Source of the DNA: Streptococcus sanguinis SK355
GTDB taxonomy: Bacteria; Bacillota; Bacilli; Lactobacillales; Streptococcaceae
DNA length: 64,000 nt
Assembly: GCF_000212855.1 (NCBI RefSeq)
Contig: NZ_GL890993.1
Location: forward strand, 214,999-278,998
Reading direction: 5' to 3'
This document shows, piece by piece, positions 45,183 to 57,487 of this stretch. The notes under the pieces were generated by a model. It was not told where the DNA came from, searched no databases, and worked only from the letters and a program-made list of their open reading frames with translations. Position 1 is the stretch's first letter; every line of letters starts with the position of its first letter. Both the position numbers and the translations under genes were made by a program.

Positions 45183-45563
45183 CTATCTTAACACTGCTTC
45201 TGCCAAAGCCTTTTGAATGGCTATAACGCTGCGGTCGCTGGTAAATTGAAGGACTTCTGCTGGCTCTTGAGCGCTGGAAACCCAGATTTTCAGTTCAGCA
45301 TCTAGGTCGAAATGACCCGCAGTTTCAACTGAGAAGCGACTGATAGAGCGATAAGGAAAGGACTTATAAGAAGTCTTTTTGCCAGTCATTCCCTGCTTGT
45401 CGACCAAGATTAAACGCTTATCTGTAAAAACAATCAAGTCACGAATGAGGCTAAAAGCCAGTTCCACATTCTCTGTTGATGTCAGAATATCCTCCAATTG
45501 TCTTTCTGTTTTTTCAATATCTTTCTGAGAGGCATTGCCTAATAAACCGCTGAATAATCCCAT
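45183..45563 (-). CDS. PH-domain (YyaB-like) protein
   Basis: 126 residues: MGLFSGLLGNAS, then a bacterial pleckstrin-homology fold with DLIVFTDKRLILVDKQGMTGKKTSYKS and the PYRSISRFSVETAG strand. Family function unknown. The start is the second of two adjacent ATGs, 8 nt after GGAGG. Between proS and the lipoprotein gene. Confidence 0.8.
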   Translation of the reverse strand: MGLFSGLLGNASQKDIEKTERQLEDILTSTENVELAFSLIRDLIVFTDKRLILVDKQGMTGKKTSYKSFPYRSISRFSVETAGHFDLDAELKIWVSSAQEPAEVLQFTSDRSVIAIQKALAEAVLR

Positions 45564-45620
45564 CATTCGGTCCTCCAATCTATTTTTTCCTACTATAGCA
45601 TTTTCAAGACCAATAAGCAA

Positions 45621-45652
45621 AAGAAAACTGCCAGACAAAACTGGCAGTTTGT
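45621..45652 (-). terminator. Terminator after proS
   Basis: A perfect 10-bp stem (45625-45634 with 45641-45650, 6-nt loop) with T-rich 3' side on the minus strand. Confidence 0.82.
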
Positions 45653-45653
45653 T

Positions 45654-47525
<1,872 letters not shown>

Positions 47526-47569
47526 TCATTGAATAATTTCTTTTTCATAGTTCTAAGAACTTTAGTTTC

Positions 47570-48826
47570 CTAGAAGAATAATTTCATAATATCGTTCCAG
47601 GTAACGGCAATCATCAAGATGACCATAATAGCCACTCCAGACAGAGTGATATAGGTCTCCGTTTCTCTTTTCAACGGTTTTCTGCGGATAGCCTCCAGAA
47701 TATTGAGGACGATTTTTCCACCATCCAAGGCTGGAATGGGAATCAGGTTGAAAATACCGATATTGAGCGACAGCATGGCCAAAAGGCTGAGTACTGCTGG
47801 CAATCCTTGCTCTGCAGCTTGGCTGCTGAAATTGTAAATAGCGACCGGACCGCCCAGCTTATTGATATTGAAGTTGAAGACGATATCTTTCAGAGCTGAC
47901 AAAATGCGAACCGTGGTAGACCAAGCTGCAGTAAAACCGCCAATCACCTTGTCCCAGAAGCCTGTCTTGACCGTCGGGGATACACCCAGCAGATAACGAT
48001 TTCCGTCTTTTTTAGGCTGTACAGTAATCTCTTTCGTTTCGCTGCCGTGTTTGTAGGTAACAGACAAGGTCGGTGCTTCCTTGCTCTTGGCAGTGATTTT
48101 TGCCAGAGCGCTGGTTAGATCCGCCCAGTTGCCAATCTCATAGTCATTAATCTTAAGGATTTGGTCATTATTTTGAACCCCAGCAGCTGCTATGGCACTA
48201 CCATCCATGACTTGAAAATGATTGCTGTTCTCATCGCGAACGCCACCCTGAACAAAGGCCAGCAGCATAAATACCAGCACGCTCAGGATGAAGTTATTCA
48301 TAGGCCCAGCAAAGTTGGTGATGAGGCGACCCCAGATACTAGCATTCTGATATTGAACATCCAGCGGTGCAATCCGCACCTCAGTGCCATCTTCTTCAAC
48401 AATCGTTGCATCATGATCTACTGCACAAGTCTTGAACTCGTCAAGGACCAGACCTGTGATTTCCAGCTTTTCCTCAAAGTCAAAGCCGGTCACATTCATA
48501 GGCAGAGCTGTCTGGTCAACCTTTTTGCCAGAGAGATTGATGCGAACCACCTTGCCCTCTGCATCCAAGGTCAGACTAGCCGGTGTCCCCACCTTAATGT
48601 CAGTGGAATCTTCCCCCCAGCCGGCCATGCGTACATAGCCCCCCAAGGGTAAAATCCGAATCGTATAGGCCGTCCCGTCCTTGCCAATATGGGAGAAAAT
48701 CTTGGGTCCCATACCGATAGCGAACTCTCTGACCAAAATGCCGGACTTCTTCGCAAAGTAGAAGTGTCCGAACTCATGGACCACCACAATGATCCCAAAA
48801 ATAATAATAAAGGTTATAAACTGCAT
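47570..48826 (-). CDS. rseP: Site-2 protease RseP/Eep
   Basis: 418 residues. Zinc site HEFGH at 17-21 in the first helix. A PDZ domain in the middle (about 200-290) around [21 protein letters not shown]. Second motif in [14 protein letters not shown] (Asp ligand), then two further helices. In streptococci Eep matures lipoprotein-signal-derived pheromones and cleaves anti-sigma-like substrates. The ribosome-binding site before 48826 is weak. Downstream of cdsA by 226 bp. Confidence 0.94.
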   Translation of the reverse strand: MQFITFIIIFGIIVVVHEFGHFYFAKKSGILVREFAIGMGPKIFSHIGKDGTAYTIRILPLGGYVRMAGWGEDSTDIKVGTPASLTLDAEGKVVRINLSGKKVDQTALPMNVTGFDFEEKLEITGLVLDEFKTCAVDHDATIVEEDGTEVRIAPLDVQYQNASIWGRLITNFAGPMNNFILSVLVFMLLAFVQGGVRDENSNHFQVMDGSAIAAAGVQNNDQILKINDYEIGNWADLTSALAKITAKSKEAPTLSVTYKHGSETKEITVQPKKDGNRYLLGVSPTVKTGFWDKVIGGFTAAWSTTVRILSALKDIVFNFNINKLGGPVAIYNFSSQAAEQGLPAVLSLLAMLSLNIGIFNLIPIPALDGGKIVLNILEAIRRKPLKRETETYITLSGVAIMVILMIAVTWNDIMKLFF

Positions 48827-49052
48827 GGACTTCTAATTTTACCTTTCCTAGAAATCTTGTTTTTTTCTTTAAATCAAAGAAGGAGCAGAAAACGGCCAAA
48901 TACCGAGCTTCCCGCCCCTGCATAGCTGACACTTTTGAAAATAGGTTACAAGCTCAACTCAAAATTTTGAACTCTAAATCCTAGTTCCTTCTCAGATTTT
49001 GCGGTCTTTGGACAAACTTGCCATCCCCTGCTTTCAGCCATGCACAACTGTC

Positions 49053-49856
49053 TTAGAACAAGCCGAAGAAATGCATCAGCGGAAAAACGAAGAGAAGGCT
49101 GTCAAAACGATCCAAGACACCGCCGTGGCCAGGAATGAATTTACCAGAATCCTTGACCCCGAAATGACGCTTGACTGAGCTTTCGACCAAATCACCTAGC
49201 TGGCCTGCAATACTAAAGAGCACTGCCAGAATCAAAAAGACAAAGGCATTATAAGGTGCGTACACTTGCGGTCGAACCAACATGAAGATTCCAGTCACTA
49301 GAACGGCTGATAGAATGCCGCCCAAGCTTCCTTCAATAGTCTTATTAGGAGAAACTCTCGGCGCCAGCTTTCTTTTACCGAAACGCACCCCGACCAGATA
49401 AGCTCCGCTGTCCGTAGCCCAAACGATAAAGAGAGCTAACAGGACCTTGTCAATATTCATCAAGCGGGCATCAATCAAGGCATTAAAACCAAGACCGACA
49501 TAAAAACTAGCTGCAATCGGATAGGCCGCATCTTCAAAAGTGTAGTTAGAACCTAGAACAGTCGAAATCAACAGAAGGAAGACGACCAAGCCATAGGCCA
49601 AGACATTGCCATCGACCGGCAGAAACTTCAGATAGTTCTCTAGAGGCAGGGTTAGGACAAAGGCTGCCAGCATGGCCAAGACACCCTCGATTGTCGCCGT
49701 CGGCAGACCTTTCATTTGGAGAAATTCATGCACCGCCAGCATAGCCAGCAGCCCCACAAAAATCTGAAAGATGACGCCTCCTGTCAATACCAGAGGAATA
49801 AAAATAGCAAGAGCGATTCCTCCAAAGATTAGACGTTTTTGTAAATTTTTACTCAT
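49053..49856 (-). CDS. cdsA: Phosphatidate cytidylyltransferase
   Basis: 267 residues, eight or so membrane helices. The CDP-alcohol signature is SPNKTIEGSLGG and the C-terminal SxVKRHFGVKDSGKFIPGHGGVLDRFDS carries the metal-binding Asp residues. Makes CDP-diacylglycerol. Follows uppS by 18 nt, the common uppS-cdsA-rseP-proS-polC order. Confidence 0.96.
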   Translation of the reverse strand: MSKNLQKRLIFGGIALAIFIPLVLTGGVIFQIFVGLLAMLAVHEFLQMKGLPTATIEGVLAMLAAFVLTLPLENYLKFLPVDGNVLAYGLVVFLLLISTVLGSNYTFEDAAYPIAASFYVGLGFNALIDARLMNIDKVLLALFIVWATDSGAYLVGVRFGKRKLAPRVSPNKTIEGSLGGILSAVLVTGIFMLVRPQVYAPYNAFVFLILAVLFSIAGQLGDLVESSVKRHFGVKDSGKFIPGHGGVLDRFDSLLFVFPLMHFFGLF

Positions 49857-49874
49857 ACTCTTTTACTTTCTCCC

Positions 49875-50624
49875 TTAAACACCGCCAAAGCGTCGATTCC
49901 GACGGCTGTATTCTGCAATTGCAGCCTTCAAAGCCTTCTCATCAAAGTCAGGCCAGAGGATATCCGTAAAATACAGCTCACTGTAGGCTGACTGCCAAGG
50001 CAGAAAATTGCTGAGACGTAGCTCTCCACTAGTCCGAATCACCAGATCCGGGTCACGCAGCATCTTAGGCAAATTGCTGGTATAGAGGTAGTTGCCAATG
50101 ATGTCCTCAGTAATGTCACCGGGACTGAGTTTGGCATCCAGAACATCCTGAGCAATCTCTTTAACAGCCTGATTGATCTCATATCGGCCACCGTAGTTTA
50201 GAGCAAAATTGAGAATCAAGCCTGTATTGAGCTTGGTTAGGCTTTCAGCCTTTTCCAGAGCTTCAAATGTCGCCTTAGGAAGCTTAGCCGTATCACCAAT
50301 CATCTGGATTTTAACATTGTTTTTGTGCAGCTCCGGCACATAGCGGTCGTAAAATTCAACCGGCAGATTCATGATAAAGGAAACTTCCTTTTCCGGACGA
50401 GACCAATTTTCCGTTGAAAAGGCATAGACAGTCAAGACCTGAACACCCATTTCCTTGGCAGCAATCGTCACCTTTTGCAAGGTTTCCATGCCAGCCTTAT
50501 GGCCGAACACGCGCGGCTGCATCCTTTTTTTGGCCCAACGGCCGTTGCCGTCCATAATAACAGCAATGTGCTTTGGAACATTCAGCGGTGCGTTCAGCTT
50601 TTCTTTTTTCTTAAAACTAAACAT
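49875..50624 (-). CDS. uppS: Isoprenyl transferase (undecaprenyl diphosphate synthase)
   Basis: 249 residues. HIAVIMDGNGRW (19-30) holds the catalytic Asp25; TVYAFSTENWSRP and RTSGELRLSNFLPWQ are the other conserved regions. Builds the C55 lipid carrier for peptidoglycan. Upstream 230 bp carries the yajC terminator, so uppS probably starts a transcript with cdsA. Confidence 0.96.
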   Translation of the reverse strand: MFSFKKKEKLNAPLNVPKHIAVIMDGNGRWAKKRMQPRVFGHKAGMETLQKVTIAAKEMGVQVLTVYAFSTENWSRPEKEVSFIMNLPVEFYDRYVPELHKNNVKIQMIGDTAKLPKATFEALEKAESLTKLNTGLILNFALNYGGRYEINQAVKEIAQDVLDAKLSPGDITEDIIGNYLYTSNLPKMLRDPDLVIRTSGELRLSNFLPWQSAYSELYFTDILWPDFDEKALKAAIAEYSRRNRRFGGV

Positions 50625-50823
50625 ACTTTTTATCCTATTTAAAGTTTTATCAGTTCATTATATCATAAATCCTTGGAATGTGGGCAATTCATCCGCTTTT
50701 TCAAGCCTGAGAGCATAAAATAAGGACAGAATGTCAACCAGAGAATCCAAACTCACCCATCTTGTCCAAACTGCGAGGCAGATAAGGTTGCAATCAAACA
50801 CCCCTAGCTACATGAACCAAAAC

Positions 50824-50848
50824 AAAAAAAACAGCCCGCAAGCTGTTT
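50824..50848 (-). terminator. Terminator after yajC
   Basis: AAACAGC and GCTGTTT (50848-50842 with 50835-50829) followed by a long T-run on the minus strand. Confidence 0.85.
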
Positions 50849-50854
50849 CTTTCT

Positions 50855-51190
50855 TTACTCTTCAATCGCTGATTCTTCCTCGGGAAGGTCAACGCTTCCC
50901 TCACCGCCAGCAACAGCAGGAATCCCCTCAGTCAATGGCAGTACAGTCTTAATAGCTGTCAGTTCAAAAGTCAGGTAAACACCGTCCACATCCAGAACGA
51001 CTGTCTTTTTATCTGTGTCCACTTCATCTACCGTTCCATACAAACCACCGATGGTAATAACTTCATAACCCTTTTGCAGCTTGTTAAGACTTTCCATACG
51101 CTGTTGAGCCTGTTTCTTTTGGGCACGCATTTGGAAATAGGTCATCCCTATCAGTACAACTGCAAAGACAATAAGCATAGTTGGATTCAT
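50855..51190 (-). CDS. yajC: Preprotein translocase subunit YajC
   Basis: 111 residues. One N-terminal membrane helix (4-19), then YFQMRAQKKQAQQRMESLNKLQKGYEVITIGGLYGTVDEV, the YajC signature, and an acidic tail. Accessory to SecDF where known. Alone, downstream of the tkt gene. Confidence 0.93.
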   Translation of the reverse strand: MNPTMLIVFAVVLIGMTYFQMRAQKKQAQQRMESLNKLQKGYEVITIGGLYGTVDEVDTDKKTVVLDVDGVYLTFELTAIKTVLPLTEGIPAVAGGEGSVDLPEEESAIEE

Positions 51191-51329
51191 ATATTTTCTC
51201 CTTCGAATGTCATATATGAACTACTATAGCAGATTTCCCTTATTTTTACAAGACGATTCTGACTTTTCAGGCAAAGTCCGTCTCAAGTCGGAGGAAGCGT
51301 GACTGACCTAACGACATTTTCTAAAAAAG

Positions 51330-51361
51330 CAAAAATCAGGATGACCGACACCCTGATTTTA
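51330..51361 (-). terminator. Terminator after tkt
   Basis: AAAATCAGG pairs with CCTGATTTT around an 11-nt loop; flanking A/T runs. Confidence 0.85.
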
Positions 51362-51368
51362 TGTCTTT

Positions 51369-53345
51369 TTATTTAAGATTTTTAACAACTTCTGCTACGT
51401 GCTCAACTGTAAAGCCGTATTCTTCCAGAACCTTGCCTGCTGGAGCAGATGCACCGAACTGGTCGATTCCGATAACTGCACCATCCAGACCCACATACTT
51501 GTACCAAGGCTGGCTAGCTGCCATCTCGATCGCTACGCGGCGACGAACTGCATTTGGCAGAATTTCTTCTTTGTAGACTGAATCTTGAGCATCAAAAAGT
51601 TCTGTTGATGGCACGCTGACCACGCGGATTTTAGCACCTTCTGCTGCAAGTGCTTTAGCAGCTGCAACAGCCAAATTAACCTCAGAACCAGAAGCCAGCA
51701 AGATGGTATCGAAATCTGCTCCTGTTTCGTAAACGACATAAGCACCTTTAGCTACCTTGTCAAAGTCTGTGCCTTCTTCAACTGTCAGATTCTGACGGGT
51801 CAAGACCAGAGCAGTCGGAGTAGATTGGCTCTTAAGGGCCAGGTACCAAGCTGCCTGAGTTTCACGCGCATCTGCTGGGCGGAAAACAGTCAGGTTTGGA
51901 ATGGCACGCAGACCAGCCAAGTGCTCAATCGGCTCATGAGTTGGGCCGTCTTCACCTACTGCAATAGAGTCGTGAGTAAATACATAAGTCACTGGTAAAC
52001 CTTGTAGGGCAGACAAACGGACAGCTGCCTTGACATAGTCTGAGAAGACGAAGAAGGTACCACCGTAAACGCGAAGACCACCATGAAGCGCCATACCGTT
52101 GAGAATTGTTCCCATAGCAAACTCGCGCACACCAAATTGGATATTGCGGTTGAGACGGTGGGCATCATCCTGCAAGCCGTCTTCCTTGATGTAGGTCATA
52201 TTGGAATGAGCCAAGTCAGCAGAACCACCGAGGAAAGTTGGAAGGACCTTAGCTGCTGCATTAAGGGCATCCTGACTAGAATTACGGGTTGCTTGAGAGA
52301 AGCCATTTTCAAGCACTGGGAAGTCTTCTGGTTTGATTTCTACTGGATCCTGACCAGCAATGATAGCTGCTACTTCTGTCGCCAAATCTGGATGGGCTTG
52401 CTTGTAGTCCTCTACTAACTGTTTCCAATCATCATATGCTGCTGCACCACGCTCTGCTACATTTGTGCGGTAGTCAGCATAGACTTCCTCAGGAATCTCA
52501 AACGGCGCATAGTCCCAGCCCAAGGCTTGACGAGTAGCTTCTGCTTCTTCTGCTCCAAGAGGGGCGCCGTGAACTGCATTAGTTCCTTGCTTGTTTGGAG
52601 AACCGTAACCGATAACCGTCTTAACTTCAATCAAAGATGGCTTGCCGGAAGATTTAGCTTCATTGATAGCTGCATCAATCGCTGCAAGATCTGTCCCATC
52701 TTCTACCAAGGCAGTATGCCAGCCATAAGCTTCATAGCGGGCACGAACATCTTCTGTAAAGGAATCCTTGGTCTCTCCATCTAGGTTGATATCATTTGAA
52801 TCATAGAGAACAACCAGCTTGTCCAGCTTTTGCAGACCAGCGTAAGAAGCAGCTTCAGCTGAAACACCCTCCATCAAATCGCCATCACCACAGATGACAT
52901 AAGTGTAATGGTCAAAAATTGGGAAGCCATCACGGTTGTACTTAGCAGCCAAGAAACGCTCTGCCTGAGCAAATCCAGTAGCTGTAGAAATACCCTGTCC
53001 CAGTGGGCCAGTAGTGGCATCAACACCAGCTGTGTGCCCAAACTCTGGGTGACCTGGTGTCTTAGAACCCCATTGGCGGAAGTTTTTAATTTCCTCTATG
53101 CTGACATCTTCAAAGCCAGACAGATGAAGCAAGGCATAAAGCAACATAGAGCCATGTCCTGCAGACAGGACGAAGCGGTCGCGGTTAATCCAGTTTGGCT
53201 GTTCTGGATTAATACGCAGTTGTTTAGTAAATAAGTCGTAAGCCATCGGCGCAGCGCCCATGACTACACCTGGGTGACCTGACTTAGACTTTTCAATCGC
53301 GTCAATCCCTAAAAAGCGAATGGCATTAACTGATAATTGTGACAT
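51369..53345 (-). CDS. tkt: Transketolase
   Basis: 658 residues. Thiamine-diphosphate motif [38 protein letters not shown] (about 155-192); conserved [18 protein letters not shown] in the Pyr domain. Interconverts pentose and triose/hexose phosphates. It lies downstream of the ula locus, whose end product D-xylulose 5-phosphate is its substrate, but it has its own promoter with an inverted repeat. Confidence 0.96.
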   Translation of the reverse strand: MSQLSVNAIRFLGIDAIEKSKSGHPGVVMGAAPMAYDLFTKQLRINPEQPNWINRDRFVLSAGHGSMLLYALLHLSGFEDVSIEEIKNFRQWGSKTPGHPEFGHTAGVDATTGPLGQGISTATGFAQAERFLAAKYNRDGFPIFDHYTYVICGDGDLMEGVSAEAASYAGLQKLDKLVVLYDSNDINLDGETKDSFTEDVRARYEAYGWHTALVEDGTDLAAIDAAINEAKSSGKPSLIEVKTVIGYGSPNKQGTNAVHGAPLGAEEAEATRQALGWDYAPFEIPEEVYADYRTNVAERGAAAYDDWKQLVEDYKQAHPDLATEVAAIIAGQDPVEIKPEDFPVLENGFSQATRNSSQDALNAAAKVLPTFLGGSADLAHSNMTYIKEDGLQDDAHRLNRNIQFGVREFAMGTILNGMALHGGLRVYGGTFFVFSDYVKAAVRLSALQGLPVTYVFTHDSIAVGEDGPTHEPIEHLAGLRAIPNLTVFRPADARETQAAWYLALKSQSTPTALVLTRQNLTVEEGTDFDKVAKGAYVVYETGADFDTILLASGSEVNLAVAAAKALAAEGAKIRVVSVPSTELFDAQDSVYKEEILPNAVRRRVAIEMAASQPWYKYVGLDGAVIGIDQFGASAPAGKVLEEYGFTVEHVAEVVKNLK

Positions 53346-53643
53346 TGGATACTCCTTATTTTTACTATGACCTGTTCTGACATCAGAACAGGATAAACAA
53401 CGGTCGTAGAAACGAAAAATTGTCTCATATCTATTATATGAAAATTATCCCTATATCGCAAGATAGGGATAATCTCATCGGATACTTTCTGAAGCCTTTA
53501 TTCATCTGAACTCATGCCTCATCAAGTAGAAAAAAACATTTTATAATCAATGAAAATCTAAAAGCAAACTAGAAAGCTAACCAAGGACTGAATTTGATCA
53601 CAGCATGGCAGGGCTGACAAGGTTTAAAGATTTTCAAAGAATT
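53346..53643. other. ulaG-tkt intergenic region
   Basis: 298 bp. Apart from the tkt promoter and its inverted repeat, I see no gene and no second structured element. Confidence 0.5.
53433..53473 (-). promoter_or_regulatory. tkt promoter with embedded inverted repeat
   Basis: On the minus strand TTGCGA (53461-53456) and TATAAT (53438-53433) are 17 nt apart. A perfect 11-bp inverted repeat, ATTATCCCTAT and ATAGGGATAAT (53473-53463 and 53454-53444), has the -35 in its 8-nt loop and one arm in the spacer. It could be a repressor operator or a terminator for ulaG read-through. Confidence 0.65.
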
Positions 53644-54735
53644 TTAAAGGAGGGCTTTAAATTGAATATTGGACTCTTGCTCGAAACAGTCATCAAAGCC
53701 ACGAGGATGGTGGTATTCGATTCTATCTTTGTCCAGAGGATAGGTATACTTGCCGCCCACTTCCCAGATGAATGGATGGAACTGATATTGAAGACGCTCT
53801 TTGCGCATCTTCCACAAGGCTAAAATCTCATCCGTTGAAGCCATAAAGTTGGACCAGATATCATAATGAACTGGGATGATGACCTTAGCCCGCAGGTTTT
53901 CAGCCATACGCAGTAAGTCGATAGACGTCATCTTATCCTGAATACCGACAGGATTGTCACCATAGTTATTGATAGCTACATCAATCTGGAAGTCCTTACC
54001 GTGCTTAGCAAAGTAGTTAGAGAAGTGAGAGTCTGCACCGTGATAGATGGTTCCGCCTGGTGTTTCAAAGACATAGTTAACGGCCTTGCGTGCCATTTCT
54101 TCATCGGTCACAGCCAGTCCAGCCAGTTCCCCATCTTGAGCTTCAGCACCTTCGACTGGCAGAGTCACCAGACAGGTACGGTCAAATGATTCAACAGCTG
54201 TCACCTTGATGTCCTTAAACTCAAAGCTTTCACCTGGCTTGATAACGATGATGCGTTCTTCAGGCACACCCCATTTTTTCCAAATCTCGCCGCACTCATA
54301 AGGTCCGACAAACTTAACATGGTCTAAGTTAGGATTGTTCACAATAGCCGCTGCGGTATTGATGTCAATGTGATCGCTATGGAAATGAGAAACCAAATAA
54401 TAATCTAGTTCATTGATAGCAAAAGGATCAATCACCATAGGCTGCACACGCAGATTGGGCTGAAGCTTGCGGACACCGGCCATATTAGCCATTTGATGCC
54501 CTCTGACCATATCTTTGACCTTTTTGGTTGATTTTCCTCGGTTAGACCACAGATCCATGACGACATTGGCACCGCCCGGCGTCTTAATCCAGACACCGCA
54601 GTTGCCCAGCCACCACATAGCAAAGTTGCCTTCTGGCACCACTTCTTCTTCAATTTCTTCATTGAGCCAAGTGCCCCATTCTGGAAAAGTTGACAAAATC
54701 CAAGATTCTCTGGTAATGTCTTTCACGTTCGGCAT
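53644..54735 (-). CDS. ulaG: L-ascorbate-6-phosphate lactonase
   Basis: 363 residues, metallo-beta-lactamase fold: HFHSDHIDI holds the metal-binding HxHxDH, with [10 protein letters not shown] and IPVHYDIW providing later ligands. Opens the lactone of L-ascorbate 6-phosphate to 3-keto-L-gulonate 6-phosphate. GAGGAGG precedes the ATG. It is separated from ulaR by 180 bp carrying its own operator-like box and -10. Confidence 0.95.
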   Translation of the reverse strand: MPNVKDITRESWILSTFPEWGTWLNEEIEEEVVPEGNFAMWWLGNCGVWIKTPGGANVVMDLWSNRGKSTKKVKDMVRGHQMANMAGVRKLQPNLRVQPMVIDPFAINELDYYLVSHFHSDHIDINTAAAIVNNPNLDHVKFVGPYECGEIWKKWGVPEERIIVIKPGESFEFKDIKVTAVESFDRTCLVTLPVEGAEAQDGELAGLAVTDEEMARKAVNYVFETPGGTIYHGADSHFSNYFAKHGKDFQIDVAINNYGDNPVGIQDKMTSIDLLRMAENLRAKVIIPVHYDIWSNFMASTDEILALWKMRKERLQYQFHPFIWEVGGKYTYPLDKDRIEYHHPRGFDDCFEQESNIQFKALL

Positions 54736-54783
54736 ATTCCATTCCTCCTCAAAAAATGATTGATTTCTATGCTTCTAGTATAG

Positions 54784-54845
54784 TCTGCCCCAGGGGATAA
54801 AAAAAGACCAAATAAAACACAGGTCTGTGTTCAAAACTGGACTAT
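54784..54845 (-). promoter_or_regulatory. ulaG promoter and putative UlaR box
   Basis: 54801-54845 closely matches 61553-61595 before ulaA: AAAAAGACCAA, ACACAGGT, TGTTCA and TGGACT in register. In both, 18 nt lie between GGTCTTTTT and the -10 on the minus strand (here TATACT, 54784-54779). The -35 is poor, as at activated promoters. Confidence 0.7.
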
Positions 54846-54916
54846 GAAGCAAGACTTGCTCTTATCCCTTTTTTAGAAAATATTCCTTTTTCAGCTAAAA
54901 AGCTAGGACCTATTTC

Positions 54917-56608
54917 CTAGCTAATATTTTTCATCCAGTCTTCTGTGTCCTCAGCGGAGCTAGTCAGCAGCTTTTCATGGACTAATTTTTGAATTTTTTC
55001 TTTTAACTCCTGTGAACGACTGACATCTTTGACATAGCTTGATAGCAGTTTTTCCAAATCATGATTAAAAGTGTTGGCCTGTTCAGGACTCTGAGCCTTG
55101 ACAAAATGACTGATATTGAGAATATCCTCATGATCCAAAATCGGATGAACTTGAATGACTGGTAGGTCTGTTTCTAGATCTTCATTGGTGGTGATAAGCA
55201 GGTCAGCAGTGAGCACATCCTCAACACTTTTGAACTGTTCTGTTGTAAAGACAGCTTCCAAACGCTCATTGGGTAAGTAATAACGGCACTGTTTCAGCAG
55301 TAGCTTTGAAAGTCCCACTCCTTCATCACAAACCAGATAGATTTGTCGATTATCCTGCTGCTCTGCTTGGCTATTTTTCAAAGAGCCTCCGATATGGATA
55401 GTCAGATAAGCAATATCGTCGTCTGTCAGCGTTACAAACCACGCCTCTCCTAGAATCACAGCAGAGGATTTTGTAAAAGCAAACAAGTCAGCATACTTGG
55501 TCTTTATCAGACGCGTGAGCGGATTTTTAGACATAATCCCATAGGTCTTGCGAAAGAGCAGAGCCTTACAATGGGTCAGAAGATTGCGCAGCAAATCATC
55601 CCAATTTTCAATCTCATAGGACGAAGCTTCAAAGCGCCAGAGAAAGGCCTCCAGAGCTTCCTGCAGCTGGGCAAAATCCTGACTGGTCGCATGAATATCC
55701 TTATCCTTACGATAAGACAGTAAAAGTACGGCTAGAAGTGAGATTTCAATATCACTCAGCCGAATGGCTAGCTTATGCTCCATGCGCTCACTTAAGAGCT
55801 TGGCCACCCGATACTCGATCCGCTTGCGAATGAGGCTAAATTCCTGAGAGATGCTGTTCTCTTCTTTCGCTTCCAGCTCCATATTGCGACAGCTGAGCAG
55901 CAGATAAGGCAGCACCTCCAGCATAAAGCCAATCTCATGACTGTTGATTTTCTTGCCCAAGTCCTGCTCTACTAAAGGGACTTGCTGACTGAGAAAGCTC
56001 TGCAGTTGATGAGACAGGAGCACCTCTCCAGCAAAGAGCTCCTTGAATTTCTTCACTAAAACATCTACGAAAGCTTGGCTACCCTCAATAAAAATATGAT
56101 AGAGCAACGAGTGTACATACTGAATCTTATTGAGAGGATGACAGTCCAGATAATAGCCTCTGGCCTTGGTAGAGTAAAGATTAACCAGATACTGCTCCGT
56201 CGCCAGTTGATTGCGGATATCGTTTAGGTCATTGAGCACGGTATTGCGCGAGACATCTGTCAAATCCATCAGCTTTTCGATGGTTACTCGCTCCTTGGCC
56301 GTACAGATATAGAGGGATACGAGCTGCATGCGCTCATTTGCACTCAGGATATAGCTGTGGGTATCCACATGCAGCAACAACTCCCAGCACAGATTCTTCT
56401 GCTGCTCAGTCAGCAAAATCCCCACCCGCGGCCGGCTAACGATTTCTTCTTCATAGTCCGCCAGAGCATCATTGATTTTTTCCAAATGATAGTAAACTTT
56501 TCTACGCGACTGGCCTAGCTCTCGGGAAATAGTCATAATAGTGGCTGCTTCTTGCAGCCTAATCAGGTAGCGCAAGAGTTCACAACTTGTTTTATCCAGT
56601 AAAATCAT
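54917..56608 (-). CDS. ulaR: PRD-containing transcriptional activator of the ula genes
   Basis: 563 residues, BglG/MtlR-type. Two N-terminal helix-turn-helices (about 5-60 and 88-130), two PRD domains (about 185-290 and 300-400) with conserved His residues, and an EIIB-Gat-like domain at about 405-490 (VCDEGVGLSKLLLKQC) with a potential phosphocysteine. The last 60 residues lack an EIIA domain seen in longer relatives. Such regulators sense PTS phosphorylation. Location between ulaF and ulaG indicates the ula regulon; the name is by context. Confidence 0.82.
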   Translation of the reverse strand: MILLDKTSCELLRYLIRLQEAATIMTISRELGQSRRKVYYHLEKINDALADYEEEIVSRPRVGILLTEQQKNLCWELLLHVDTHSYILSANERMQLVSLYICTAKERVTIEKLMDLTDVSRNTVLNDLNDIRNQLATEQYLVNLYSTKARGYYLDCHPLNKIQYVHSLLYHIFIEGSQAFVDVLVKKFKELFAGEVLLSHQLQSFLSQQVPLVEQDLGKKINSHEIGFMLEVLPYLLLSCRNMELEAKEENSISQEFSLIRKRIEYRVAKLLSERMEHKLAIRLSDIEISLLAVLLLSYRKDKDIHATSQDFAQLQEALEAFLWRFEASSYEIENWDDLLRNLLTHCKALLFRKTYGIMSKNPLTRLIKTKYADLFAFTKSSAVILGEAWFVTLTDDDIAYLTIHIGGSLKNSQAEQQDNRQIYLVCDEGVGLSKLLLKQCRYYLPNERLEAVFTTEQFKSVEDVLTADLLITTNEDLETDLPVIQVHPILDHEDILNISHFVKAQSPEQANTFNHDLEKLLSSYVKDVSRSQELKEKIQKLVHEKLLTSSAEDTEDWMKNIS

Positions 56609-56725
56609 GATTCCTCCTTTAAAAAAATTTACAGGACATTATAACATTAGGATATTACAATATGATGAACGAGACGTGACAAGCCAACCGAATCCCCTCC
56701 CCAGATGACCTACTGCTCAAACGAC

Positions 56726-56751
56726 AAAAGGAGAGAGCATCTGTTCTCTCC
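56726..56751 (-). terminator. Terminator after ulaF
   Basis: GGAGAGA and TCTCTCC (56751-56745 with 56736-56730), then four T, about 35 nt past the ulaF stop. It separates the ulaABCDEF transcript from ulaR. Confidence 0.75.
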
Positions 56752-56785
56752 AACTTGCCGTAAAAGCATTTCTAGTAAACTTTGC

Positions 56786-57487
56786 TTAGCCTTTCTGTCC
56801 ATAATAGGCATTAGGACCGTGTTTGCGCAAATAGTGCTTGTCCATCAGATATTTAGGTGCTGGCTCGACGCGTGGATTAATCTGCTCTGTAAAGCGTGCC
56901 ATCTTAGCCACTTCTTCCAGCACAACGCTATGATAGACTGCTTCTTCCGGCGACTTACCCCAAGTGAAAGGACCGTGGTTGCGCACGGTGACGCCAGGCA
57001 CTGCCATTGGGTCAATGTCGCGCTCGCGGAAGGTCTCGATAATCACACTGCCTGTTTCCAACTCATAGGCGCGGTTGATTTCATCCTCAGTCAGAGAACG
57101 AGCCGCTGGAATGGGACCATAGAAATAGTCCGCATGAGTCGTCCCGTAAAAAGGAATATCCCGACCAGCCTGAGCCCAGCCAACAGCTTCTGTCGAGTGC
57201 GTATGAACAACCCCGCCAATCTTAGGGAAGGCCTTATAGAGTTCCACATGGGTTGGAAGATCAGAGGAAGGATTAAGCTCTCCCTCTACGACACGGCCGT
57301 CCAAATCTGTAACTACCATATTTTCTGGCGACAGCTTTTCATAAGGGACTCCGCTAGGCTTAATCACGATGTAGCCTGCCTCTCGGTCAATCGCAGAGAC
57401 ATTGCCCCAGGTAAATTTGACCAAACCATGCTGAGGCAAGGCTAGATTGGCATCATAGACACGTTTTTTCAGTTCTGGTAAGAGCAT
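56786..57487 (-). CDS. ulaF: L-ribulose-5-phosphate 4-epimerase
   Basis: 233 residues, class II aldolase/adducin family. Zinc-binding [14 protein letters not shown] and later HGPFTWG; the N-terminal [10 protein letters not shown] is typical of AraD/UlaF. Converts L-ribulose 5-phosphate to D-xylulose 5-phosphate. Shares one base with the ulaE stop. Confidence 0.93.
   Translation of the reverse strand: MLLPELKKRVYDANLALPQHGLVKFTWGNVSAIDREAGYIVIKPSGVPYEKLSPENMVVTDLDGRVVEGELNPSSDLPTHVELYKAFPKIGGVVHTHSTEAVGWAQAGRDIPFYGTTHADYFYGPIPAARSLTEDEINRAYELETGSVIIETFRERDIDPMAVPGVTVRNHGPFTWGKSPEEAVYHSVVLEEVAKMARFTEQINPRVEPAPKYLMDKHYLRKHGPNAYYGQKG

Noticed and set aside
56705..57445. 246-codon plus-strand frame
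   Set aside because: Antisense to ulaF and its terminator; no family resemblance.
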